From Marinilabilia sp964403175 (GTDB taxonomy: Bacteria; Bacteroidota; Bacteroidia; Bacteroidales; Marinilabiliaceae), in NCBI GenBank assembly GCA_964403175.1, contig CAYOFH010000001.1, forward strand, positions 1 to 64,000: 64,000 nucleotides of DNA, in the 5' to 3' direction. Shown piece by piece: positions 45,027 through 53,998 of the stretch (the first letter of the stretch is position 1; every line of letters starts with the position of its first letter). A model generated the notes under the pieces. It saw only the letters and a program-made list of their open reading frames with translations, was not told the origin of the DNA and did not search any database. A program made the translations under genes and the position numbers.

Positions 45027-46668
45027 AATTAACACCAATCCGCCCTGTAAATTTTCCTTCCCTGAAAAACGGAGGAAGATAACGTTCCCATTCAGGTCCG
45101 GTGATATTCTGACAACTCATTGAGAAAAACAAATACCCGTCATTGATAATCTGCCACGAGCCTTTGATTGCAGTCTTTTCCATTTTCCATCTTACCTCAT
45201 CCATAAATGGCAGCCCCCACCGTGGTTCATCCTGATTGATCTCATTGTATTCAGACTCTCTCCCTTCAATCAGAATTTCCTGATAATCCTCCCCTTTGCG
45301 CGCAATCAAATGAGACAACTCCAGTGTCAAACCGCGAATGGGCCTGTATTGAAAACTTAAAAACAACTCATCGCTGTTATCAGCCAAATAATGTCCCATA
45401 TTATACCGGTTGGATTCCCAGGTAGTTGTAGGGATCTTATGCCGGAAAACCATGGGGTGATTTCGGGTATACTCAAATGTAAAAGTACTGCCGGGAAACA
45501 AATTTGTGGCTCTTACACCGGCTTTAAGACTTATATAATTGGATTGCTGTTCTTTATCAAACATTCTGTTGATGGAAATTTCATCCACAAAAAGTGTTGA
45601 GTAAAGATGCAGTTTATCAATTTGACGACTGCTTATGCCAAAAAACATCTGTGCATTTTGTCCAACCTCATTGGATGCCCCGTTGTAAGTATGATCTACT
45701 GATTTATAAAACAATAAAGGATTAAGAAAAGCGGGGTTAACGTTTGCATCTGCATAAACAATGCTGTTACCTGCAGAAACATATAAACGTGGCATCGGAC
45801 GTATGGTTATTAAATTGGCTGCCACATATTTATTGGCAAACAATTCACGTGTTCCGTCATAATAATTAAAAGATCGCGCGCTGTCCACGACTTCTGAAAC
45901 CAGCCATCCATGCATATACTGTAGCTCAAACCAGGGTAACGGGCTGATGGAAAGAGACAAATATGCATGCGAAGGGGTGTTGCCAGAAAAAATATTAGCC
46001 CCGTTGTAGCCATATCCCCAACTGAAATGGTCTTTGTGCAACCCGATTTTCCCCCAATCCCACGACCAGGTTATACCCCCACGAGCCTCACTGTAATCGC
46101 CACTGTGATCATCATCTTTGTAAACTGCCCCTCTACGGGAAATAAGATAATCAGGACCTCCGAGTATTTTTGATTCATGATTATCGCGCAGACCGCCATA
46201 AAACCCAAACTGACTACCGATGGTGCCATGCACCTCACCTCCGTTAAACCGGTGGTAAGCCATTTCGTCTCCCGAAAGAAAAACTTCCAGTCCCAAAACA
46301 GGATTTACTGTAAGCTGAAAAGCAGAATCAGAGTAATAGAAGAGATCAAAACGTTTGTTCTCCGGCCTTGATCTTGTTAATTCTTTTGCATAATCACGAA
46401 GATAAAAATCAATCTCCTGTTGCAGTCGCGATGAAAGTCCCTGTTCCTGTGATGCGGCAACTAATTGTTCTGAGATAAACTTTCGTCCGTAAGGTTTTAC
46501 CATAGTATTTATATCTATAACTCCAATCGCCGCGAGTTCATCCAGCAGTTCATAAATCCCGCTGTTATCCATATGCACAGGAACATACTGTCCTTTAACA
46601 TCAGTGCAAAGACAGGAGACCAGCCATAGCAGGAACAATCCAAATTTTATATTATTTTTCTGATTCAT
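45016..46668 (-). CDS. Wzi-family outer-membrane capsule assembly protein
   Basis: The 550-residue protein has a signal peptide (about 1-26) and the Wzi/OMBB-type 18-stranded barrel pattern seen in Bacteroidota capsule-assembly proteins, with alternating aromatic residues and motifs such as SWGYGYNGANIFSG and NPLLFYKS. Wzi retains polysaccharide on the cell surface. The start is ATG 46668, ahead of which a TACTTTTG box sits; an upstream TTG at 46698 is less likely. The gene overlaps wbpE by about 11 bases, which is unusual since it sits between the Vim-like pair and the Wbp genes. Confidence 0.8.
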   Translation of the reverse strand: MNQKNNIKFGLFLLWLVSCLCTDVKGQYVPVHMDNSGIYELLDELAAIGVIDINTMVKPYGRKFISEQLVAASQEQGLSSRLQQEIDFYLRDYAKELTRSRPENKRFDLFYYSDSAFQLTVNPVLGLEVFLSGDEMAYHRFNGGEVHGTIGSQFGFYGGLRDNHESKILGGPDYLISRRGAVYKDDDHSGDYSEARGGITWSWDWGKIGLHKDHFSWGYGYNGANIFSGNTPSHAYLSLSISPLPWFELQYMHGWLVSEVVDSARSFNYYDGTRELFANKYVAANLITIRPMPRLYVSAGNSIVYADANVNPAFLNPLLFYKSVDHTYNGASNEVGQNAQMFFGISSRQIDKLHLYSTLFVDEISINRMFDKEQQSNYISLKAGVRATNLFPGSTFTFEYTRNHPMVFRHKIPTTTWESNRYNMGHYLADNSDELFLSFQYRPIRGLTLELSHLIARKGEDYQEILIEGRESEYNEINQDEPRWGLPFMDEVRWKMEKTAIKGSWQIINDGYLFFSMSCQNITGPEWERYLPPFFREGKFTGRIGVNYGF

Positions 46669-46672
46669 TAAG

Positions 46673-46680
46673 CAAAAGTA
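46673..46680 (-). promoter_or_regulatory. -7 box immediately upstream of the wzi-like gene
   Basis: The minus strand reads TACTTTTG, a full match to TAnnTTTG, only four bases before ATG 46668. If functional it would give a leaderless or nearly leaderless message. It could provide an internal promoter for the wzi-wbp part of the locus. Confidence 0.35.
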
Positions 46681-46806
46681 TATTTGAGCCAACTCCAAAA
46701 ATTTATTCTGTTGTCAATATCTTCGCCACACAAAACCGCACTCCTCATTACCAACAAGATAATTCATATTCACAAATCCTCTACAAAAAAGCTTCTTGGA
46801 GAATAC

Positions 46807-47925
46807 TCATTTATCTTCATTAATTCTTTTGTTCTCAAAAACATCAAACATTCTTTTTCCCACAACCTGTGGAGTGGCATTCTCCCGAAACCATCTTACC
46901 GAAGCCGCTGCAATTTCCTGCATTTTTTCCGGATTCTCCAGCAGCCCGGCGATGGTTTCTTCCAGATCTTCCGGATCACAACTAACCACCGGGATATCAG
47001 GATAACATTTTCTTGCCCAATCCTCCATTCTGCAAATTACCACACATCCACGTGAAAGACCTTCAATGGCGAGCAATCCGAACGTGTGAGTAAACTGATC
47101 CACAAGAATATGGGCTTTCTCAAGATTTTTTAAAACTTCTTTGTTGGTCATCCTCCGTGAAACATACTCAATATTAAACCCGGAGTTTAGATTTGCAATA
47201 GCCGCCTCCACGTATTTTGTTCCTTTTAATTCCAGATGAGACGGAAAATGCATCACTTTCCATTTTTGAACGTTGCAATAACGTTCCAGATTTACCGGTT
47301 CTTCGGGCGGATCAGCCATTAACCACATAGGTAAAGCAAGATATGGTTTCTTTAGATATCCGGAAGTGTTGGGTCGGGAAAAAACATAATCCGCTTTAGC
47401 TTCAAAATTCTCAATTTTTTTTCGTTTACTTTCAGGCTGATGACATAAGCAATAGTGTTGTTTTCTTTCGTCGTTACAGTACCAGCAATCGCTGTATTTT
47501 TTCATATTCAACTCATCGTGAGGATTTTTCTCTGCGCACCCCGGAAAAAAAAAGGCCACTCTTTTTCCAAAAAACCTGAGAATAGACAGATCCCTGTGGT
47601 TTTCAAAAAAAGTAACAGGGGAAACAAAATAAAAAAGATCATATTTAAACAAAACCGACCAGAAAAAAAAGAACCTGATTATAGTGTTAACAGGTCTTAG
47701 CACATAGCGGTTATTAACAAGTTTAATCAGCCCCCGTTTTCTAACCGATCTAAATTGAATAATTTCTTTATCCACAGGATAACCAAACTCATGAGCACGA
47801 TACACAAAGCTGCATGCCCTGTACCCGACGCTCCTCAGGGCACGCGCTATGTAGCGGGCATTCCCTGCAGTGTTGCCGGGCCCAACAAACACCCGGGTTC
47901 TAGCCCCTTGTTTTCCTGTACTCAT
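46807..47925 (-). CDS. GT4-type glycosyltransferase, VimF-like candidate
   Basis: The 372-residue protein has a GT-B layout with GNTAGNARYIARALRSVGY near the start and, in the C-terminal half, HTFGLLAIEGLSRGCVVICRMEDW as donor-sugar site. ATG 47925 is chosen; the gene overlaps the deacetylase-like gene by 26 bases, a strong sign of functional coupling. In Porphyromonas gingivalis the glycosyltransferase gene vimF follows the deacetylase gene vimE, and the sizes are similar. VimF identity is an inference from neighbourhood, not from alignment. Confidence 0.8.
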   Translation of the reverse strand: MSTGKQGARTRVFVGPGNTAGNARYIARALRSVGYRACSFVYRAHEFGYPVDKEIIQFRSVRKRGLIKLVNNRYVLRPVNTIIRFFFFWSVLFKYDLFYFVSPVTFFENHRDLSILRFFGKRVAFFFPGCAEKNPHDELNMKKYSDCWYCNDERKQHYCLCHQPESKRKKIENFEAKADYVFSRPNTSGYLKKPYLALPMWLMADPPEEPVNLERYCNVQKWKVMHFPSHLELKGTKYVEAAIANLNSGFNIEYVSRRMTNKEVLKNLEKAHILVDQFTHTFGLLAIEGLSRGCVVICRMEDWARKCYPDIPVVSCDPEDLEETIAGLLENPEKMQEIAAASVRWFRENATPQVVGKRMFDVFENKRINEDK

Positions 47926-48595
47926 CAACTAAATCTTCCAATTTGACAAATTCAATATCTTTTTCCAACAACTGCTCCAGCAAAGTGGCAGATCCCTTTC
48001 CCAGATTCCGGAACCCCGACAAATGCTCAGGATCCTGATAAAAGGCTTTTGCACCTTTATATCTTTCCAGACTCTCTGTATTAATGAATATATGAACCGG
48101 ATGAAAATTGACAATATTCAAATCTGCACCGGGATCCAGCTCCATTTCTTTAAATGATTTTCTGAAAGAAAAATGCAAATAATCTTCCCAGTTGAACGGA
48201 ATTCGCAAAAGATCATTCCAAAGAGGAAGAATTTCCAGATTCCGGCTATAGGGCAAACAAACATTACTCTCATATTCAAATCCCATTCTTCCAAACAGAT
48301 CAATCAACGCATTGCTTACCAGCGATGAATGCGATCGAATGCCACGAGCCTGCGGAAACTGTTGCCTGAGACGCTCAACAATAACTTCCGGTTTATCTTT
48401 TTTCCCACTCATTAAAGGATTGAAATTAGGATGTACACCTATCTCAAACTGTTTTTTATCAAGCCCGTTCAACAAGCCGGTGGAATGAGTTGCAAAAAGG
48501 GTGCAGGGTACTCCCGACTTGGAAATAAGTTCCAGCGTGTGTCCCAAAACCTTATCCGGGGCCCAGTCAATATCGATGGTAATAACTGTTTTCAT
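47900..48595 (-). CDS. NodB-like polysaccharide deacetylase, WbmS/VimE-like
   Basis: This 231-residue protein starts with TIDIDWAPDKV, the position of the metal-binding Asp motif of carbohydrate esterase family 4-like domains. It has histidine sites at GVHPNFNP and RSHSSL, and NFHPVHIF later. This is the pattern of the WbmS-type deacetylase family. It probably removes an N-acetyl group from a sugar nucleotide or glycan. Overlap with the next glycosyltransferase and nearby Wbp and amidotransferase genes suggest the VimE role (2-N-deacetylation). No signal peptide is present, so it acts in the cytoplasm. Confidence 0.75.
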   Translation of the reverse strand: MKTVITIDIDWAPDKVLGHTLELISKSGVPCTLFATHSTGLLNGLDKKQFEIGVHPNFNPLMSGKKDKPEVIVERLRQQFPQARGIRSHSSLVSNALIDLFGRMGFEYESNVCLPYSRNLEILPLWNDLLRIPFNWEDYLHFSFRKSFKEMELDPGADLNIVNFHPVHIFINTESLERYKGAKAFYQDPEHLSGFRNLGKGSATLLEQLLEKDIEFVKLEDLVDEYRKTRG

Positions 48596-48660
48596 AATTT
48601 ACCCTTTTACCCATGTTTTTATTAAATTAAGAAGTCCGAGTTTGGATGATCAGGGATCAG

Positions 48661-48738
48661 AAGTTAGAAAAATCATATAAAACTGAGATTTCAAACTCTT
48701 ACCGAAACACCCTTTTGTAAACAAACAATTTAATTTAC
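48661..48738 (+). repeat. Fragment of the dispersed intergenic repeat
   Basis: Phrases such as aaatcatataaaactga and cttttgtaaac plus aatttaattta align with the core and 3' part of the 14101/43032 copies, with an internal deletion. It lies between the asnB-like and deacetylase genes. Confidence 0.35.
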
Positions 48739-48870
48739 CTCATAAACATTCCATTCTAGTTTTATCTCATTCATTTTCCAATTTTCAGCATCTGCCCTTT
48801 AACTTCCGGTCCCCGGTATTAAAACCATTATCCGTTACACACCCATCCCGAGGTTCAAATGGCCCTGAAT

Positions 48871-50751
48871 TTAGCCCACTTCCTCTCCAAACACTCTAAG
48901 CCACCATTCAAAACTAAGCAAGGACCAGATAAGCAGGCGCCGGTTTTGCTTTCCACTCATGTGTTCATTCATCAGCCTGCGCGCCACATCCGGATTGATG
49001 TATTGATATAATCTGGCATCATCACTAAAAAGCAACCGTTTGATATAGTCCATACTTTCCCCTTTGAACCAACTGGCATCCGGGGCTGAAAAGCCCTGTT
49101 TATGTCCTTTGCAATAATCTGCCGGCACATATTTCTGAAGCATCTGTCTGAGTAAAATTTTTCCGTCGGTAGATGGAGATTTAAACTGGTAAGCTTTACT
49201 GGTCAAATCATTTTCATTAATACGGGTAATCTTTTCCCAATCACGTAACTTCAACTCGACAGGAACCTGCATGGCAAAATCCACTAAATCGTTATCCAGG
49301 AAAGGCAGCCGCGTTTCAAGTCCATGTGCCATGCTCAATTTATCTTCGACCAAAAGCAGTCCGTGCAGAAAAGTCTTACTTTCAAAATATAAAGAGTTAT
49401 TGATAAAAGACTTCGGCTCAGAACCTCCCGACAAGTGATTGTCGAGAAGGTTTTTAAAAACGCGGGCAGGACGCTCAAAATCCCATTCGTCTCCCGTTCC
49501 GGCATTAAAAAACGACTTCCGCCATTCATCAGGCACCAATCGTTGCCAGTATTTAAAATAGTGGTCGGCAAAACCATTCTGGTATCCATTGATGGTATTA
49601 TGATAATACCGCCAGGGATAGCCGGCAAACAACTCATCGCCTCCGGCCCCCGAAAGACAAACTTTCACGAAGCGCCCGGCCAGACGTGAGACATAGTAAT
49701 TGGGGTATGATTGCCCCACCCTCAAATCTTCCAGATGACTGGTCAGTTCAGGCATCACACGCTCCATATCCCCTGCTTTGAGAACCACCTCATAATGTTC
49801 TGTTTTATATAAATTGGAGAGATATTCAGAACGATTTCTCTCATCAAAATTAAGTTCGAGTCCTGATGCCGATGACAAATCAAAGCCCGCTGTAAATGAT
49901 TTCAGGTTTTTAAATTTGCGTGAAGCCACACAGGTAATACCGCCACTATCCATCCCACCACTTAAATAAGCCCCGACTTCCACATCAGACATCAACTGTC
50001 GCTCCACAGCCATTTCAAAAAGACGCTGAAGCTCCTTTTCCGCTTCCTGCCGGTCCATCGAAACAGGACTAAAGTCAAAATCCCAGTATTTCTGAGGGGT
50101 TGACATATTATTCCCTGGCCTTATCTCCATAAAATGGCCTGCCGGCAGAAGTCTGACATTTTCAAAAAGTGTCAGGTCACTAAAGATATTCTGGAAAGAA
50201 AAGTATTCCATTAACGCATTATTGGAAACATTAAAACGGAAAGCCGGGTGCTGTTTCAAAGCCTTAATTTCTGACCCAAACAGGAACACTTCAGGATTAT
50301 TCATATAATACAGCGGTTTTATACCATACCTGTCACGTCCCAGAAGCAACTTGCCATCTCGAACAAACCACGCGGCAAAGGCAAACATTCCGTTAAAACG
50401 CTCAATAGCACTGGTGCCCCAGAAATGTAGAGCATTCAGAACCACCTCTGTATCAGAAGTACCACGGAATTTATACCCTTCGGATTCCAACTCTTTCCTT
50501 AATTCCGGATAATTATAGACTTCTCCGTTATAGGATAATATCACCTGCCCATCGAAACTTTTCATTGGTTGATGACCCGTTTCACCAAGGTCCAGAATGG
50601 CAAGCCTTCGATGGCCCATCCCAACAGGGCCTGACGTCCAAACACCTTTTCCGTCGGGTCCCCTGTGGGCAAGAACCGCTGCCATTTTATTACAAAGATC
50701 CCTGCTTACTTCCTGATTTTTATGATTTAATACACCTGCTATTCCACACAT
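48871..50751 (-). CDS. AsnB-type glutamine amidotransferase, WbpS-like candidate
   Basis: The 626-residue protein starts MCGIAG, with Cys2 as the glutaminase nucleophile of an N-terminal Ntn-type domain (about 2-210). An ATP-pyrophosphatase synthetase domain follows with the PP-loop LSGGMDSGG (about 255-265). Free asparagine synthesis is possible. In glycan loci, homologues (WbpS, WbmE) amidate the C6 carboxyl of diacetamido-uronic acids, and this gene sits inside such a locus. It overlaps the DegT gene by 13 bases and is separated from the deacetylase by 275 bases. Confidence 0.82.
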   Translation of the reverse strand: MCGIAGVLNHKNQEVSRDLCNKMAAVLAHRGPDGKGVWTSGPVGMGHRRLAILDLGETGHQPMKSFDGQVILSYNGEVYNYPELRKELESEGYKFRGTSDTEVVLNALHFWGTSAIERFNGMFAFAAWFVRDGKLLLGRDRYGIKPLYYMNNPEVFLFGSEIKALKQHPAFRFNVSNNALMEYFSFQNIFSDLTLFENVRLLPAGHFMEIRPGNNMSTPQKYWDFDFSPVSMDRQEAEKELQRLFEMAVERQLMSDVEVGAYLSGGMDSGGITCVASRKFKNLKSFTAGFDLSSASGLELNFDERNRSEYLSNLYKTEHYEVVLKAGDMERVMPELTSHLEDLRVGQSYPNYYVSRLAGRFVKVCLSGAGGDELFAGYPWRYYHNTINGYQNGFADHYFKYWQRLVPDEWRKSFFNAGTGDEWDFERPARVFKNLLDNHLSGGSEPKSFINNSLYFESKTFLHGLLLVEDKLSMAHGLETRLPFLDNDLVDFAMQVPVELKLRDWEKITRINENDLTSKAYQFKSPSTDGKILLRQMLQKYVPADYCKGHKQGFSAPDASWFKGESMDYIKRLLFSDDARLYQYINPDVARRLMNEHMSGKQNRRLLIWSLLSFEWWLRVFGEEVG

Positions 50752-51845
50752 TCGATCAATTTTTCAACAACTTCATCCTGTTCGGCATTTGTCATATCAT
50801 GATACATGGGCAAAACCAGGGTTTCTTCAAATGCACGTATACTCCCGGGAAATTGTCCGCGTAAGCGGGCCCCTCCATCCTGAAAAGCAGGATGCCGGTG
50901 CAGGGCAAAAGTCCCGATTTGAACTTCAATTCCCAGAGCCCTCATTTGCTTCATTACTTTATCACGTCCGCGAATCAACACCGCAAAACTCTGATAAGAG
51001 TGAGTTCCCTGCTCCGTAGTTTTTTGAACACTTATATTATCATGTCCCTCAAGCAATTTGATATAGCGATTGGCCAATGCCCGTCGTTTATTCAGCAGGT
51101 CGTCAATCACTTCCATCTGGGCAAGCCCCACAGCTGCCAGAATATTACTCATTTTGTAGTTCGACCCGGTACTCAGAAACATTATTTCTTCTCTATCGGC
51201 AGATAAGCCCATTCCAAAATGCTTATATCGCCTTAAAGCCTCTGCCCAAGCAGGATGCTGAGTGGTTACCATTCCGCCCTCTCCGGTGGTAATAAATTTC
51301 CGTGGATGAAAACTAAAAACTGTCATATCACTCCACAGCCCGGTTTTTTGTTTTTTAAAAGAACTTCCAAGTGCGCAGGCTCCGTCTTCGATAATCAATA
51401 TTTCATGCTTTTCTTTTATCTCATGAAAATGAGTGTGATTAACCGGGTTTCCAAACAAAGAAACAGGAACAACAGCCTTGGTGACAGGCGATATGGCCTC
51501 TTCCATTTTTCTGATATCCATCAGCATTGTCTCCGGATCAACATCCACGATGACAGGAACAGCTCCCACAATATTAACGGCATGGGCGGTGGCGGGATAA
51601 GTAAAATCCGGAACAATAACCTCATCGCCCGGGCCGATCCCCGCCACCCGGAAAGCTGTTTCCAGCCCGGTAGTACAAGAGGTAAATGCAACAGCATGCT
51701 TCACCCCCAGATAATTTGCCACAGCCATTTCAAACTGACCCGTTACAGGCCCTTCGGTTAAAAAACCGCTATCCAGCACATCATTGACCAGCTCTTTAAC
51801 GCGGTTATTGATAAATGGTCGTATCAGGGGTATCCTGTAGCTCAT
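50739..51845 (-). CDS. Second DegT/DnrJ-type sugar aminotransferase
   Basis: The 368-residue PLP enzyme has the lysine in FHPRKFITTGEGG and the DegT core motifs TSCTTGLETAFRV and VPDFTYPATAHAVN. It differs from WbpE and probably aminates another keto sugar (for example of the PglE or perosamine type); the substrate is not predictable. Its start and the DUF354 stop share one base (TGATG), and it overlaps the amidotransferase by 13 bases. Confidence 0.87.
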   Translation of the reverse strand: MSYRIPLIRPFINNRVKELVNDVLDSGFLTEGPVTGQFEMAVANYLGVKHAVAFTSCTTGLETAFRVAGIGPGDEVIVPDFTYPATAHAVNIVGAVPVIVDVDPETMLMDIRKMEEAISPVTKAVVPVSLFGNPVNHTHFHEIKEKHEILIIEDGACALGSSFKKQKTGLWSDMTVFSFHPRKFITTGEGGMVTTQHPAWAEALRRYKHFGMGLSADREEIMFLSTGSNYKMSNILAAVGLAQMEVIDDLLNKRRALANRYIKLLEGHDNISVQKTTEQGTHSYQSFAVLIRGRDKVMKQMRALGIEVQIGTFALHRHPAFQDGGARLRGQFPGSIRAFEETLVLPMYHDMTNAEQDEVVEKLIECVE

Positions 51846-52873
51846 CAGTTTAATATTTGGTTTACCATAAACTCTGTAACATCCTGGTGATCTTCAAGTA
51901 TTTTTTCTGCCTGCCGGGATCCATTGCTTTTGGTACCAGGCCGGCTCAACAACATAGCAGCGCTTTTTAAAGCGATTCGCTGCTCCTTTTCTGATGTACC
52001 GAAATTCAGTACCATTCCATATTTCTCTTCAAGATAAATAAGGTTTCCCAGTCTGAAATCAGCCAGATAGATCGCGGGAGTACCCAGGATGGCAGCCTCT
52101 GTAGCCATCGTTGCCCCCTCGCCTACCATAACAGTCGCATAAAACAATAAATCGTGAATCTGATGTGATTCCAGATTAAGCCTTAACGGCTCCAGTTCTG
52201 CCGGAAGTGCCCCTTCCGAACTGACAAAAACACGACCAAACTGCTCCAGGCTCCTTACCAGCTGGATTTTTCCATCGTTGGTGAAACCATGTTTCCCATG
52301 ATCATGCACAGCTGACCAACCAACAAAACGTACAATGGCAAAAGAGTCATTGGGCTTAAGATTCAAAAGGTCCAGCACACTTGGATCAGGCGAGAAATAT
52401 CGTGGATGCAAATAACTAAGCTCCATCAATCCGTTAAATCGCTTATGCCCTAAACCCAAATCTTTTAAAAAGCACTCCGGGGTATAGACCTTTTTGCTGA
52501 ATGGTTTTATAAAAAACCGGTAAATTCCTGTGTTTTCTGTATCTGTAAAGGTGATGTAAGGTTTTTTCAACAGCCAGGAAGCAGGTCCCGAATAAATTGT
52601 GCTAAAATCAAGAAACAAATCGGGTTTAAATCTTTTGGCCCGCAAGTATTGCCTCCATGAGGTAATCAAAAGATACCAGATTTTCCCTATAGAGGTGCGC
52701 CCCCCTTTTCCTCTGTTAACAAACGGGATCTGATAATAGTTAAGCAAATTAACCACATGTTCACGATCACGGGCAGTAACAAGGAAAATATGTCCTTTAT
52801 CTTCCATGATGCGGATAAAGTTCCGGAAATAATGTACGTGAGCCGGATGGCCTATATCAAGGAAGATCCTCAT
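51845..52873 (-). CDS. DUF354 family glycosyltransferase-like protein
   Basis: The 342-residue protein begins MRIFLDIGHPAHVHYFRN, the family signature. It continues with DFSTIYSGPASWLL and GEGATMATEAAILGTPAIYL; the last resembles the donor site of UDP-GlcNAc 2-epimerase/MurG-type GT-B folds. No function is established for the family. The start ATG 52873 overlaps the preceding stop in an ATGA, which rejects an upstream start at 52948. Confidence 0.8.
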   Translation of the reverse strand: MRIFLDIGHPAHVHYFRNFIRIMEDKGHIFLVTARDREHVVNLLNYYQIPFVNRGKGGRTSIGKIWYLLITSWRQYLRAKRFKPDLFLDFSTIYSGPASWLLKKPYITFTDTENTGIYRFFIKPFSKKVYTPECFLKDLGLGHKRFNGLMELSYLHPRYFSPDPSVLDLLNLKPNDSFAIVRFVGWSAVHDHGKHGFTNDGKIQLVRSLEQFGRVFVSSEGALPAELEPLRLNLESHQIHDLLFYATVMVGEGATMATEAAILGTPAIYLADFRLGNLIYLEEKYGMVLNFGTSEKEQRIALKSAAMLLSRPGTKSNGSRQAEKILEDHQDVTEFMVNQILN

Positions 52874-53910
52874 ACACGGCAATAATTTTTGTAATAGAAC
52901 ATTCTGATCCGCTTGTACCAACGATAAAATATCCGCCCCAGATTCCAAAGAAACCAGTTATGCACAAAAATATACCGACCTGTTTCCTTAATCATCCCTC
53001 CATACGATTTTTTATATTGACGGGTAAAAAAATCCTTTCCGGGACGCCCTCCGCTTCCCAAATCCACATAGCGAATTCCTTCACTCTCAAGCTCCTGAAA
53101 TACATTCCATAAAAAACCATCATATATCCACTTAAAGGAAGCACCCAGGCATTCTCCCTCAAGCCACACATAAGCCTTGCGCTTGAATTTCAAAACAATA
53201 ATTACTGCTTTTAATCGATCTTGTAGTTCTAACCCTTTAATTTTCACATACGGTTGCAGCATTTCCAACTCTTCCAGCACCTTAAACATTGATCTGTGAT
53301 GAACCGGACGCCCTTTTCTCCCAACAGAACAACGGAGAATTTTCCACACCCCCTTCATGTCTTCAGCGCCGCGCATATCGCGAATCGTGTATAATACAGT
53401 CCCCATTCGCTCAATATTAGTTCGTCGTTCAGGAGATAAAGATTCCCATAATTCTCCCGACTTACGATTCATGTCAACACCTATTGACAGATAAGATTCG
53501 TAATAAAAACCGGCATCTTCAAACACGGGCTTAAGCGACAACCCAAGACGGAGATTCCGAATTTCTGAGAAAACCACCTGACTCCCGTTTCCCTTAACCA
53601 TTGCCTCCAAAACAGCAAGCAAAACACCTCTGTCATTTTCCTCTACCAAAGGTCCTCCGAAAACGATTTGCCGCCGGGTAAACCAGGACATCGGGAAAAC
53701 TGCGTTGCGAAAAATAACGGCAAGCATTACACCAACCATTCTTGTTCCGTCGAAGGCAAAAAAACCTATAGGCCTCTGACCATTGGTAAGTCTGTGCAAA
53801 TCGAACATCCATGGCATTTGAAAAACACTGCCATCAGGATGATTATTCACAAAATCAGCCCACACCTGTCGGTCGATCTTATCTGTATCTGTAATAACCT
53901 TTAGTGCCAT
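52870..53910 (-). CDS. FemAB/GNAT-fold transferase, VimA-like candidate
   Basis: The 346-residue protein looks like a double-GNAT FemAB-type transferase: QMPWMFDLHRL near the start, RRQIVFGGPLVEE, SPERRTNIERM, and VDLGSGGRPGKDFFTRQYKKSYGG near the end. FemAB enzymes add amino acids from aminoacyl-tRNA, and VimA of Porphyromonas is required for adding an amino-acyl group to the T9SS linking sugar. The length and locus fit VimA. It overlaps the DUF354 start by 4 bases. Substrate assignment is inference. Confidence 0.8.
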   Translation of the reverse strand: MALKVITDTDKIDRQVWADFVNNHPDGSVFQMPWMFDLHRLTNGQRPIGFFAFDGTRMVGVMLAVIFRNAVFPMSWFTRRQIVFGGPLVEENDRGVLLAVLEAMVKGNGSQVVFSEIRNLRLGLSLKPVFEDAGFYYESYLSIGVDMNRKSGELWESLSPERRTNIERMGTVLYTIRDMRGAEDMKGVWKILRCSVGRKGRPVHHRSMFKVLEELEMLQPYVKIKGLELQDRLKAVIIVLKFKRKAYVWLEGECLGASFKWIYDGFLWNVFQELESEGIRYVDLGSGGRPGKDFFTRQYKKSYGGMIKETGRYIFVHNWFLWNLGRIFYRWYKRIRMFYYKNYCRV

Positions 53911-53998
53911 CTGTTTTCTCCCTCTGTTTTTCTCCTTTTTCTGTTTATCACATCGTCTTCACAATCTGCCAACAATAAAACTTTAATATGCTGCATCA

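Noticed and set aside
48871..50751. Housekeeping asparagine synthetase
   Set aside because: Not ruled out, but its tight overlap with glycan genes makes a sugar-amidating role more likely.
52874..52948. N-terminal extension of the DUF354 protein
   Set aside because: The family signature starts at MRIFLDIGHP and the ATGA overlap with the preceding stop marks the start.
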